A program made the translations under genes and the position numbers. Shown here piece after piece: positions 7,853 through 17,400 of a stretch of DNA of 64,000 nt. Position 1 is the stretch's first letter; every line of letters starts with the position of its first letter. Origin of the DNA: Gemmatimonadaceae bacterium (GTDB lineage Bacteria; Gemmatimonadota; Gemmatimonadetes; Gemmatimonadales; Gemmatimonadaceae). The notes beneath the pieces are model-generated. The model worked only from the letters and a program-made list of their open reading frames with translations, made no database searches and was not told the DNA's origin. The stretch lies in NCBI GenBank assembly GCA_035606695.1, contig DATNEW010000041.1, positions 124,001 through 188,000 on the forward strand, written 5' to 3'.

Positions 7853-10351
7853 TCATTGCTGGTAGAAGGAGTTGATGGTTTCGAGGAGCTCGGTCCAGCG
7901 TCCCACGATGCGCCGCGCCGGCGGCAGGCCCTCCAGCAATCCGCGGCCGTAATTCTTCGTCACGACACGCGGATCGGCCAGCACCACGACGCCCCGATCG
8001 GCCGCGGTGCGCACGAGACGGCCAAAGCCCTGCTTCAATCGTAACGCGGCGTGGGGCAGCATGTATTCCTTGAACGCATCGCCGCCGCGCGACTCGATCG
8101 CCTCGCAGTGCGCGGCCGTGATCGGCTCGGTCGGCACGCGGAACGGCAGTTTCGCGATCAACAGCGCCCGCAATGCGTCGCCGGGTACGTCCACCCCTTC
8201 CCAGAACGACGCGGTGCCGAGCAGGACGGCGCCGCCCGAATCGCGAAAACGCGCGAGCAGTTGGTCGCGCAATTCTTCACCGTGCACCAGGAGCGGCCAG
8301 CGGCGGTCGGCGCCCCGCGCCCGCAGCTCGCTCGCCATCGCGCGCACGTCCTTGTGGCTGGTGAACAACACGAACATGCCGCCGTTCGCCGCGTTGGCGA
8401 GATCGAACGTCGCACGCGCGACGGCGGCAAAATGTGAACTCGGATTCACATTTGGCGCGGGGATGTCGCTCGGGATGGCGAGCAGCGCCTGATCACGATA
8501 CTTGAATGGCGATGGAAACACGCCGGTGCGCGGCTCGAGCTCCGGATCGTTCAGGCCGAGCCGCGCGCTCAGGAAATCGAACTTGCCGTCGGCCGTGAGC
8601 GTGGCGCTCGTCACCACCGTCGTCTCGGCGCGCTTGAACAGATCCTCGCGCAGAATCGGCGCGAGATCGAGCGGCACGGTGGAGACGCTGACGGCGCGAT
8701 CGCGGCCCTTCGCTTCAATCCAGCGAACCGTGCCCGCGCCGGGACCAGGATCGAGTGCGGCCTTGAGACCATCACCCGCCAATTGCAGCCGGCGCGTGAC
8801 GGCGCGCATCTCGTTCAACAGCGGCATCACGGAATCGTCGGGCCGCTTTCCTCCCTCGATGCGCTCGCGCACGAGCTGCAATCCTTCGGCAAGGAGGTCG
8901 ATCTCGTTCGTCGTGTCCTGCAGCGCGACGCGCAAGCCGGCGCGCCAGATCGGATGGCCGGCAAACTCCTCGGTGAGCCGCACGACGGACTCGCCGCTCT
9001 CCTGCAGGAACGTATCGAGCAGATCGAAGAGCAGCGCGCTCTTGTCGCGCACCGCGTGCACGCCCGGCGACAATCGCGAGCCGACGAGATCGAGACTGGC
9101 GACGCTGAGCAGATCGTTCGACGACGACAAGCGCGCGATCAGTGCGCTGAGCAATCCCTTGCCGCGGCGATCGAGCCGATTGAACAGTCGCTGCAGCGAA
9201 CGGCGAGACACCGTCGAGCCAAGGTGCGCGGCGGCGGCATCCTCGAGATGGTGGCCTTCGTCGATCACCAGTCGGGTGTACGCGGGCAGCACCGCGGCTT
9301 CGCCCCAGTTGCCCGACACGCGCCGCACCGCGAGATCAGACAGCAGCAAGTGATGGTTGACGACGATCACGTCCGCTTCCGCCGCCTGCTTGCGCGCCTG
9401 AAACAGGAAGCACTTCGAGTACACGGGACAGCGCGCGCGCTGGCAGATGTCCGGCTCGGCCGACACTTCGTCCCACACTTCGGCGCGCGGGGCGACCGTG
9501 AGATCGCTCAGCGAGCCGTCGCGCGTGCGCTCCGACCATTGCTGAATGGCGTCGAGCTCCTGCTGCAGCCCGTCCTCGAACAGCGCGTTGCCGGAGGCGC
9601 GCGCCTGCTCGAGCCGCACGAGGCACAGATAGTTGCGCCAGCCCTTGAGCAGCGCGAAGCGCACCTTCTGATCGTCGAGCGCGCGGGCAAGAAACGGCAG
9701 ATCCTTGCCGACGAGCTGCTCCTGCAGGTTGATCGTGTTCGTTGACACGATCGTGCGCTCGTTGTTCGCGTGTGCCCATCGGAGCGCCGGAACGAGGTAG
9801 CCGAGCGATTTGCCGACGCCCGTTCCTGCCTCGAGGAGCGCGACGCCGCCGTCGTTGTAGGCGCGCGCGATTTCGGCGGCCATGGCGCGCTGGCTTGGAC
9901 GGTCCTCGTACCGCGCGTGCTGGCGCGCGATGAGCCCATCAGGTCCCAGATCACGCGCGATGGCGTCCGGCGCGATGGACGATAGCGAGCGCGCCGCCGG
10001 CACTTCGACGACGACATACAGCTCGGTTGCGCCGTTGTCGACGATCGCGAACCCAATCCCGTCGTCGTGAAGTCGCGCGGCAACATCGAGGTCGGGCCCC
10101 GATGGCGAGAGGTTTCCCGACGGGTGGTTGTGGATGAGCATCTCGCCGCGATTGGCGAAGCCGGGGAGCGCGAGCACGCAGCTCGAATCGCCGCGCGCCA
10201 CCGTGCGAACCGTCTGCACGACGCCTTCGCCGTCGATGGAGCCGACGAAGCACACCTCGCGGCCGCCTGCCAGCCGAATGGCCGCGCGAACGGCGACGGC
10301 AGCCTTGGGGCTCAGCCGGGCGGCTGGATCGGCTGCGACGGAGGGGGGCAT
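7853..10351 (-). CDS. DinG/XPD-type Fe-S DNA helicase with N-terminal RadC-like JAMM domain
   Basis: 832 residues from the ATG at 10351. Residues 1-120 resemble the RadC/JAB fold, with a complete JAMM-type metal motif HNHPSGNLSPSGPD (His74, His76, Ser84, Asp87). The rest is a superfamily 2 helicase of the DinG/XPD group: Walker A LEAGTGVGKS (about 173-182), a cysteine cluster (CLVRLEQ... and ICQRARCPVYSKC) for a 4Fe-4S centre, the DEAH box VIDEGHHLEDAAA, and motif VI QGFGRLVR. It probably unwinds damaged or structured DNA, R-loops or stalled forks. An open frame continues upstream to 10441, but 10351 fits the JAMM domain start better; no clear Shine-Dalgarno supports either. It is first in a four-gene minus-strand run. 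Confidence 0.9.
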   Translation of the reverse strand: MPPSVAADPAARLSPKAAVAVRAAIRLAGGREVCFVGSIDGEGVVQTVRTVARGDSSCVLALPGFANRGEMLIHNHPSGNLSPSGPDLDVAARLHDDGIGFAIVDNGATELYVVVEVPAARSLSSIAPDAIARDLGPDGLIARQHARYEDRPSQRAMAAEIARAYNDGGVALLEAGTGVGKSLGYLVPALRWAHANNERTIVSTNTINLQEQLVGKDLPFLARALDDQKVRFALLKGWRNYLCLVRLEQARASGNALFEDGLQQELDAIQQWSERTRDGSLSDLTVAPRAEVWDEVSAEPDICQRARCPVYSKCFLFQARKQAAEADVIVVNHHLLLSDLAVRRVSGNWGEAAVLPAYTRLVIDEGHHLEDAAAAHLGSTVSRRSLQRLFNRLDRRGKGLLSALIARLSSSNDLLSVASLDLVGSRLSPGVHAVRDKSALLFDLLDTFLQESGESVVRLTEEFAGHPIWRAGLRVALQDTTNEIDLLAEGLQLVRERIEGGKRPDDSVMPLLNEMRAVTRRLQLAGDGLKAALDPGPGAGTVRWIEAKGRDRAVSVSTVPLDLAPILREDLFKRAETTVVTSATLTADGKFDFLSARLGLNDPELEPRTGVFPSPFKYRDQALLAIPSDIPAPNVNPSSHFAAVARATFDLANAANGGMFVLFTSHKDVRAMASELRARGADRRWPLLVHGEELRDQLLARFRDSGGAVLLGTASFWEGVDVPGDALRALLIAKLPFRVPTEPITAAHCEAIESRGGDAFKEYMLPHAALRLKQGFGRLVRTAADRGVVVLADPRVVTKNYGRGLLEGLPPARRIVGRWTELLETINSFYQQ

Positions 10352-10467
10352 ACACCCGAAAATTAACCGATAGCGCACCTCGCAGATAGCGTGATCTGCC
10401 CATGTCACGACGGACGCGGCCGTCCGACTATTCCGCATCACTCACCGGTTCGATGCCGGAGGAAATC

Positions 10468-11442
10468 ATGCGTGCCGTCCATGTCGTGCCGCTTGTCCTC
10501 GTTGCCGCACTCGCCGCCTGCGGCAGCCCCTCGCCCACCCCTGACGTCGCGCATCCGGTGGTCACCGGCAACGCGGCGGAGCTCAGCCGCATCGTGACGG
10601 GACCGCAAGCACACTTCTGGCCGCGCCCGTCGCCGGACGGCAGCATGCTGCTCCTGCACGTGCGCGACGATTCGAAGCTCGGCGACGACCGGTTCAGCAT
10701 CGTCAAGGTGGACATCAACAAACCAGGCCGCACGCTGGTCTCGGAGCGCGCGGCAGGCGAAGCGTCGTGGTATCCGGACAACTCGAACTTCGTGTACGTG
10801 ACGACGCGCACGGGCACCTCGCGTCTGGTGCGCTCGTCGATCGCGGGCAACGCGTCGGGCATGACGTTTCTCACGCCGAGCACCGCGGGCGAGTACGAGA
10901 CGACGCCCGACGTCAGCGCCGATGGAAAGAAGATCGCGTTCGTGACGACACTCGATCGGCCAAAGCCCGGTCAAAAGGATTTCGTCGGAACGCACACGCT
11001 CGCGACCATCAACACCGACGGATCATCGTTCACGATCTTCGCCGAGGGCGAGTACCCGCGCTGGTCGCCCGATGGAAAGCGACTCGCGTACGAGCGACTC
11101 GTGGGCCAGCATCGTCAGATCTTCACGATCGATCTGAGCTTCGGCGGCCAGGTCACGCAGCTCACGTCGGGCGAGGAGTTCAACAATGAGTTTCCGGCGT
11201 GGTCGAGCGACGGCAAGTATCTGGCGTACGTCTCGACGCGCGACGGCGCGCGCAACATCTGGGCGATGCACTCGGACGGCACGCAGCAGACCCAGCTCAC
11301 GCGCGGCAAGAACGACGACGATCATCCGTCGTGGTCGTCCGACGGCTATCTCTACTTCAGCTCGAAAGCGGCCGGCAATTACGAGATCTGGCGCATTCGT
11401 CCGCTGCTTGGCGGACCGGTGGCGTCGGGCTCAGGTTTTTAA
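10468..11442 (+). CDS. TolB-like beta-propeller lipoprotein
   Basis: 324 residues, exported and probably lipid-anchored: MRAVHVVPLVLVAALAAC gives a signal peptide with lipobox LAAC, cysteine at residue 18. GGAGG six bases before the ATG decides the start. The mature part is a series of PD40/WD40-like blades with repeating (W)SPDGK(R/K)(L/I)AY motifs (WSPDGKRLAYE, WSSDGKYLAYVS, WSSDGYLYF), as in TolB. The function is probably binding or scaffolding at the outer membrane; no ligand is evident. Its stop overlaps the convergent downstream gene by 12 bases. Confidence 0.88.
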   Translation: MRAVHVVPLVLVAALAACGSPSPTPDVAHPVVTGNAAELSRIVTGPQAHFWPRPSPDGSMLLLHVRDDSKLGDDRFSIVKVDINKPGRTLVSERAAGEASWYPDNSNFVYVTTRTGTSRLVRSSIAGNASGMTFLTPSTAGEYETTPDVSADGKKIAFVTTLDRPKPGQKDFVGTHTLATINTDGSSFTIFAEGEYPRWSPDGKRLAYERLVGQHRQIFTIDLSFGGQVTQLTSGEEFNNEFPAWSSDGKYLAYVSTRDGARNIWAMHSDGTQQTQLTRGKNDDDHPSWSSDGYLYFSSKAAGNYEIWRIRPLLGGPVASGSGF

Positions 11443-12702
11443 CGGCTTCTTCTTCGCCGCGGGGAACAGCACGTTGTTGAGAATGAGCCGGTAGCCCGGC
11501 GAATTCTTGAACAATGAAAGATCCGTTGGCGGATTGCCGATGGCGTGACGCGGGTCTTCGGGATCGTGGCCGCCGTAAAAGGTCCACGTTCCCTTCCCGT
11601 AGTCGCCGTGGATGTACTTGACCCACGGCGCACCTTCCTCGTTCGCCAGGATGATGTCGCCGGGCTTGAGGACCGCCTTGTTGAAGCTCGTCGTCACGCC
11701 GTAGAAGTCGTTGATCACGGCACGATGATTCTGCACCAGCATCGACGGCACCGGATCGAACTTCGCCGAGAAGTTGAAGAGCGTGAAGGTGCCGAGGGGC
11801 TGCTGGCGACCGGGGACGTTGACCTGATGGCCGTCGATGTCGCTCATCGCGTTCACGAACGGCGACTGCTCGAGGTGGGCGTCGCGGAACGCCATCGCGC
11901 GCTTCCAGTCCATCTTGCGGTCGGCGTCGGGATCCATCGGTGTCCCGTCGAGAAAGCTCTGGGCGATGTCGACGTTCTTGCCGGCGATCGCCAGCTCGAG
12001 CGTCTCGGTGGCGCCGCACATCGCGAACAGAAAACCGCCGCGGTCCACGAACTCACGAATCTTGTCCGCGACGTCCTTCTTGAGCGCCGGGATGTTCGCG
12101 AAGCCGAGCCGCTTGGCTTCGGCCGTGTTTTTCTGGAGCAGGTCGATGAACCACGGGGCATCGCGATAGCTCAGATAGAACTTGTTGAGCTGGCCGGTGA
12201 AGTCCTCGTGATGAAGGTGCAACCAGTCGTATTTCGAGAGGTCGCCGTGCTCCACCTCGTCGTCGTAGACGGAGGTGTACGGAATGCCGGCATAGTTGAG
12301 CGCGAGGGTCACCGCGTCGTCCCACGGCAATTCTTCGGACGGACGATACACCGCGATCTTCGGCGCTTTCTCGAGCGGCACTGCTTCCATGTTGTTCGAC
12401 GCGATCTCGGCCCGAATCTGACCGAGGCGGCCGTTGTCGATGGGTTCGATCGTGATGCCGGCCAGTCCCGCCTGCCGCCGAAGCTCCGGCGTGTCGGCGA
12501 GGAGGAAGGAGCCACCGCGATAGTTGAGCAGCCATTCGGCCGACGCGCCGGCTTTGATCGCCGTGTACGTGAGGCCGTACGCTTTGAGATGATTCTGTTG
12601 CGCGTCGTCCATCGGCACGAGCAGGCGTTGCGCGCGGGCGGCGTTCGCGGACAGCGCAAGCGCCGCCAGCCCGAGCATTATGAAACGATGAAATTTATAC
12701 AA
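11431..12702 (-). CDS. exported protein of unknown function with a GATase-like region
   Basis: 423 residues. MYKFHRFIMLGLAALALSANAARAQ is a classical signal peptide with cleavage after ARA. The middle (residues about 190-235) contains REFVDRGGFLFAMCGATETLE, reminiscent of a class I glutamine-amidotransferase/ThuA nucleophile elbow with a cysteine, but no full catalytic triad can be assigned. The C-terminus has TWTFYGGHDPEDP. I do not recognise a named family. It follows the TPR gene by 12 bases and ends the long minus-strand cluster beginning with the DUF4159 gene, so it is probably co-transcribed. It could be a periplasmic sensor or binding partner; that is a guess. Confidence 0.75.
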   Translation of the reverse strand: MYKFHRFIMLGLAALALSANAARAQRLLVPMDDAQQNHLKAYGLTYTAIKAGASAEWLLNYRGGSFLLADTPELRRQAGLAGITIEPIDNGRLGQIRAEIASNNMEAVPLEKAPKIAVYRPSEELPWDDAVTLALNYAGIPYTSVYDDEVEHGDLSKYDWLHLHHEDFTGQLNKFYLSYRDAPWFIDLLQKNTAEAKRLGFANIPALKKDVADKIREFVDRGGFLFAMCGATETLELAIAGKNVDIAQSFLDGTPMDPDADRKMDWKRAMAFRDAHLEQSPFVNAMSDIDGHQVNVPGRQQPLGTFTLFNFSAKFDPVPSMLVQNHRAVINDFYGVTTSFNKAVLKPGDIILANEEGAPWVKYIHGDYGKGTWTFYGGHDPEDPRHAIGNPPTDLSLFKNSPGYRLILNNVLFPAAKKKPLKT

Positions 12703-12714
12703 GATGATGAATCT

Positions 12715-14442
12715 CTAATTCGGCGGAATGGCGGCTTTCGCGAGATCGAGCTCGCGCCGCGCCTGAGGCACGAGCGCGCTGCCCCCGTAGGTGAGAATCA
12801 AATGCTCGAGGTGCGCGGCGGCGCCGGACGCGTCGCCGGCGCGGCGCAGCGTTCGCGCCCACTCGAGCTCGGCCTGCGGTGCCTCCGGAGAGTCGTTCTC
12901 GGTGTCGAGAATGCGCTTCCACAGCGCGATGGCGTCAGCGTCGTTGCCGCGCCGCGACTGAATCTGCGCGGCGCTGAGAAGCAGGAGCGAGCGAACGACG
13001 GGCGTTTTGTCGGCGGCGTCCACGAACTGGGCGGCCGCCGCGGTGCTATCGCTTCGCGCGAGCGCGAGGAACGCCTTGCCGATCGCCGGGGCCGTGTCCG
13101 CCTTGATGCGCGCGATGAGCGCAAGCGCCATCGCAAGCTCGGGTGAGCTCTCGGTGCCGCCGCGCAGCAGCACACGGGCCGTTTTCAGATTCCCTTCATA
13201 CAACGCGAGCCAACCCGCCGCGTCGCTCGAGTCGCCCTCGGCTCCCGTCGCCGCCAAGGCGGCGCGCGCGCGATTCATGTCGCCGGTGCGCACCCAGCCC
13301 CAGGCAATCGTGCGAATCAGCGAGTTGTGCGCGCCGGGCGAGATGAAGCGATCATACGCCGCCACCATGCGCTCCGCTTCCGCCGGCCGGCCGAGCGACG
13401 ACAGCGCGCGGGCATAGAGCGGCACGTAGGATTTGGCGATGAGCGCCGAGTCACCGTTGGCATCCGCCAGCGGTGCGAGCCGGAGCGCGGCCGCCGCGTC
13501 GCCGCCATTGAGCGCGGCCGTACCGGCGCGCAACGCAACGTCCGGCGTGTGCTTCCAGCGCAATGCCGCCTCGAGCGCCTCGCGGGCGAGCGTCCAGCGC
13601 TCCTCCGATTCGGCGCGCTTGGCGAACTCCGACCACGCATCGGCCGCGGCGCTGTCGGGCGGAATGGACTTGAGCGCATTCCAGCCGTCGCTCGCCGATC
13701 CCCAACTGGTCTCGAGATCCGCCAGCGCGCGTCGCGAGGAGACTTCGATCGGCAACGAAAGAAAGATCTCCCGCACCTGCGGTCGCGACGACATCGGCGT
13801 CGGCGCGAGCGCGTATGCCGCGGCCTGCTCGAGGTAGTCCGCCTTGATGAGCGCCTGGCGCCATGCCTGCGCCGATTCGACCCACTGCCCCTGCGCGGCG
13901 CGCGCTTGAGCAACCTCTAATTGCAGATCTTTAGTCGATCCAAGCGTCATGTTCGCGCGCGCGAGCACGCTGTCGGCGGCCGCGGAGCGGTTGCGCTGCA
14001 GCAGCAAGTCGGCGTACTCGCGGTACGGCGACGGACTGTCCGGCACGTCGTGCACCCACTTGTCGAACGCCGCGCGCAAGGCGGCCTCGCGGCCGAGCGA
14101 TTGCAGCGTGCGCAGCTGTACGGTGCGATACGTCTCTTCGTGCGGGTTGGACGCGATCAACGTATCGAGCGTGGCGACGAGCGAGTCGGACTGGCCGATC
14201 TCGGCGAGCACTCGTTCCAGACCGAGGAGCGCGTTGACGCTGGCGGGCGTATGCAGCGCGACGCGAAAGAGCGGCGCCGCCTCCTTGTACTTGCCGGCGG
14301 CCTCGAGATCGAGGGCCTTGTAGAAGGCCATCGTGTCGGCGGGCGCTTGCGCGGCGATGGTCGGTGGGCGGCGGGCGATGGGCGCAATGCCGATGGCGAC
14401 CATGAGAAGCGAGCGCCGAACGCGCGCGGCGTTCACGCCCAT
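12715..14442 (-). CDS. exported tetratricopeptide-repeat protein
   Basis: 575 residues. An N-terminal signal peptide (RVRR, then SLLMVAIGIAPIA, cleavage near IAAQ) precedes many alanine-rich helix pairs typical of TPR repeats (EAAGKYKEAAPLFRVAL near the N-terminus, QSRRGNDADAIALWKRIL and LRRAGDASGAAAHLEHLIL near the C-terminus). TPR proteins scaffold protein complexes; partners are probably the DUF4175/DUF4159 membrane proteins encoded just upstream. The ATG lies inside the G-rich arm of a heptamer repeat element, and the C-rich arm encodes signal-peptide residues 21-32 (PIARRPPTIAAQ). The start is therefore uncertain: Met14 is an alternative, but it would leave no basic n-region. Confidence 0.8.
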   Translation of the reverse strand: MGVNAARVRRSLLMVAIGIAPIARRPPTIAAQAPADTMAFYKALDLEAAGKYKEAAPLFRVALHTPASVNALLGLERVLAEIGQSDSLVATLDTLIASNPHEETYRTVQLRTLQSLGREAALRAAFDKWVHDVPDSPSPYREYADLLLQRNRSAAADSVLARANMTLGSTKDLQLEVAQARAAQGQWVESAQAWRQALIKADYLEQAAAYALAPTPMSSRPQVREIFLSLPIEVSSRRALADLETSWGSASDGWNALKSIPPDSAAADAWSEFAKRAESEERWTLAREALEAALRWKHTPDVALRAGTAALNGGDAAAALRLAPLADANGDSALIAKSYVPLYARALSSLGRPAEAERMVAAYDRFISPGAHNSLIRTIAWGWVRTGDMNRARAALAATGAEGDSSDAAGWLALYEGNLKTARVLLRGGTESSPELAMALALIARIKADTAPAIGKAFLALARSDSTAAAAQFVDAADKTPVVRSLLLLSAAQIQSRRGNDADAIALWKRILDTENDSPEAPQAELEWARTLRRAGDASGAAAHLEHLILTYGGSALVPQARRELDLAKAAIPPN

Positions 14443-14466
14443 CGCCCAGCGCCCATCGCCCAGCGC
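14347..14466 (-). repeat. heptamer (GCGNTGG)n hairpin element, copy A
   Basis: Read on the minus strand, the DUF4175 stop codon TAG is followed at once by GCGCTGG GCGATGG and a second GCGCTGG GCGATGG pair (14434-14466). About 50 bases later comes a complementary C-rich arm (14347-14383) built of CCCATCG/CCCACCG-like heptamers. The C-rich arm lies within the TPR gene and is translated as part of its signal peptide. Confidence 0.85.
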
Positions 14467-17400
14467 CTACGGCGTCCCAGCATTGATCTTCTTAAAGTAC
14501 TCTAATATCGCGCGCCGCTCGTCCGCGCTCAGACCGCGCAGCTCGTCCCACGTGGGCTCGCGGAACTTCGTGGCGGCGCGGCCGCTGGCGTTCGTGTTGT
14601 CGGGCTTGAGCTCATTGCCGCCCTTGGCGGACGTCGCCTCGCGCTTCTTGTCGTCGTCGCGTTCATCCTTCTGCAGCGACCGGCCGGCATCGAGCAAGCG
14701 GCGGAACAACTGCTGTTGTCTCGCGATCGTCGTCGCGTCGAGGCGGCCGCCCTCGAGCGCTTCGGCGAGCTGCTTTGCTTCCTTCGCGAGCTGCGCGGCG
14801 CGATCGCCGCCGACGCCTTCACCCAGTTCATCGAGTTGCTGCGAGACCTGACGCTGTTCGCGGGCGAGCGCCCGCGCGGTCGCTTGCATCTGCGACGACA
14901 TCGGCTGGCCCATGCCGGGCATGAGTCCCTGGGCCTGCGCGTTGATCGAGCCCTGCTTCTTCGCCATCTCCTGCAATTGCTGCATCATCTCGGCGAAGCC
15001 GGTCGCGGAGCTCGAGGTGTTGGCCTTTTCGCGATCGCGCGCAAGCGACGCCGCGGCGCGATTCAACGCGTCGGCCGCGTCGCTCATCGCGCTCGCGGCT
15101 TGCTGGCCACTGCGCGAGTCGGCGGTGGATTGCATCGCCTCGGACACCTTCTGTTGCGCTTCGCTCACCGAGCGTTGCGAGCGACCGGATAGCAACGACG
15201 TTTTCTGGCCTTCCTGCTGAAGCTTCTGCGCCGAGTTGTCGAGTCCTTGCTTTACCGCGCTCTGTTCGCCGCGCAGCTCTTCGGGCTTCGCCTGGCCGGA
15301 GCGCGCCTTCTGCTCGAGCTGCTGCTCTTGCCGTGCCATCTGAAGCATTTCCTGCACGGCTTGATCGAGCGCGTTAGTGAGCTCGGACTTCCATTCGTTG
15401 ACTTGTGACTCGCGCGCATCCTTCATGGCTTGCGATGCGCGGTCCATTTGGGAGGCAGCGTCGCGTGCGTTTTGTTCGACGCCTTGCTGGCCTTGCTGGC
15501 CTTGCTGGCCTTGCTGGCTTTGCTGTCCCTTCGCGTTCTGTTGTTGGCCGTTCTGTTGTTGACCGCTTTGTTGCTGGCCGTTCTGTTGTTGGCCGTTCTG
15601 TTGTTGACCGTTTTGCTGCTGCCCTGATTGTTGCTGTCCGCTCTGCGGCTTGGCATTCTGGGGCTTGCCGGTCTGCTGCTGATTGCCGGCTGCTTGCTGT
15701 TGCTTCGGATCCTTCCCGCTCGAGCGCAGCGCTTCCTCGGCGGCATCGGCGTGCTTCTGTGCTTCCTTCGCGCCCGAGGCCCCCGCATCGGCCTTGTCCT
15801 TCTCCAGGCGATCCTGAAGCTTCTTCACTTCGTCGGAGAAGCGTTGCGACCGATCCGCGAGATTCTTCGCATCCGACTTCTGCTCGTCGCTCGGCTTCGC
15901 CGATGCCGAGTCGGCGAGCTTGCGATCGTGGTCGGCGATGTCCTTCGCTTCGTCCTTGAGCGTCTGCATCGACCCTTCGAGCGCGGCACGCTTGAGCATC
16001 TCCGCGCTCTTCTCGAGCTGCTCGCGAAGCTTCTCCTGCATCGCCTGCAGGTCCTTGAGCGATTGCTGCGATTGGTCGCGCGAAAGCTGTTGCGTCGCGT
16101 TGTCGAGTTTCTGCATCTGCGCCAACAATTCCGGCGACAATGCGTCGCGGAGGAGCGCCTGCGCTTCCTGGAGCTGGCGCGCCAGGCTGCTGTCGAGAGC
16201 GCCCGCCTGCTTGAGCTGATCCTCGAGCGCTTTGGCGGTTTGCTGCAGCTGCTTCACCTGATCGGCCAGCGCGCGCTGATCCTTCGCCACGGCTTTCGCC
16301 TTCTCGGCGGCGTCGTAGCTCATGTTGCCTTTCTGATCGCCGGCACCGCTCGCATTGCTCGGCATGTCGTTCGGGCTGCGCTGCGCGCGATCGCGCGCGG
16401 CATCGCTCGTCCGCTGCTCGAGCGACTTCTCCGCGGCGGCGGCCGAACGCGCCTGACTGACGGCCGAATCCATCGCGTCGCGCGCGATGGCGCGGCGCTC
16501 TTCCATCGTGGGAATCTTGAGCAGCAGCTCGCGGCTCTCGCCGCGCTGCGCCCAGGGCGAGTTGTCGACGGCGACGATCTTGACGTGCAAGGCGTCGCCT
16601 GGCTTGAGGGCGCGCGGCGCGAGATCGAGGATTGCCGTGCCATCCCACACGTTCGTCAGCGCATCGGCGATGCGCTGAGTGATCGCCGTCTGCTGGCCAC
16701 CGGTGCTTCCCTGCTTCCAGCTCATGATTTCCACGCGCGCGAGGCCGTGATCGTCCGAGGCGGTCGCGCGCAACGGAATGCGATCGTCGCCCGCGACGAG
16801 CGTGTCGGTCGCCGGAGAAACCAGCTCGACTTTCGGCGCCGAATCCGGCACGACCTCGAGGTCGATCGGTTGCGGCACGTCGGCGATCGGGCCCGACGCG
16901 CCGGTCGCGAGCCACGCATACTTCCCGCTCTTCGTCGGTTGCATGCGCCCGGCGAACGAATGGTCGTTCACGCGCAGCGCGACCGTGTCGCTACCGTTGC
17001 CCAGTCGAACGTCGCGCAGCGCGGTCGATGCGCGACCGCTGATGTCGATGACGGTTCCCTGTGGTACGCGCACCGCATCGCCGACGGCAAGCGCCTCGGC
17101 GGCGCGACCGAGATACGCCGGATAGACTGCGCGCATCTGCACCGCGCCAACGAACGGGCGGTCCGTAACCCGTACGACCGCGGTGTCGCTTCCCGACCGT
17201 CCGTCACTCGCGACGATCGTCAGGTCGCCGCGCAGTGGACCAACCTCGGCCACGCCAAGTCCGTTGCGATCGACCGCCACGGACTGCGTCACCCACGCTT
17301 CGCCGGGAATGCGCTGCGTCAGCGTCACGCTGCCGCGATGCGGCGCCGCGATTTGGAGTCGAACCGACTCACCACGCAACACGGCGGGCGGCAAGTTCTG

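Noticed and set aside
11545-13146. Plus-strand open frame of about 530 codons
   Set aside because: Antisense to the exported and TPR genes; no recognisable domain.
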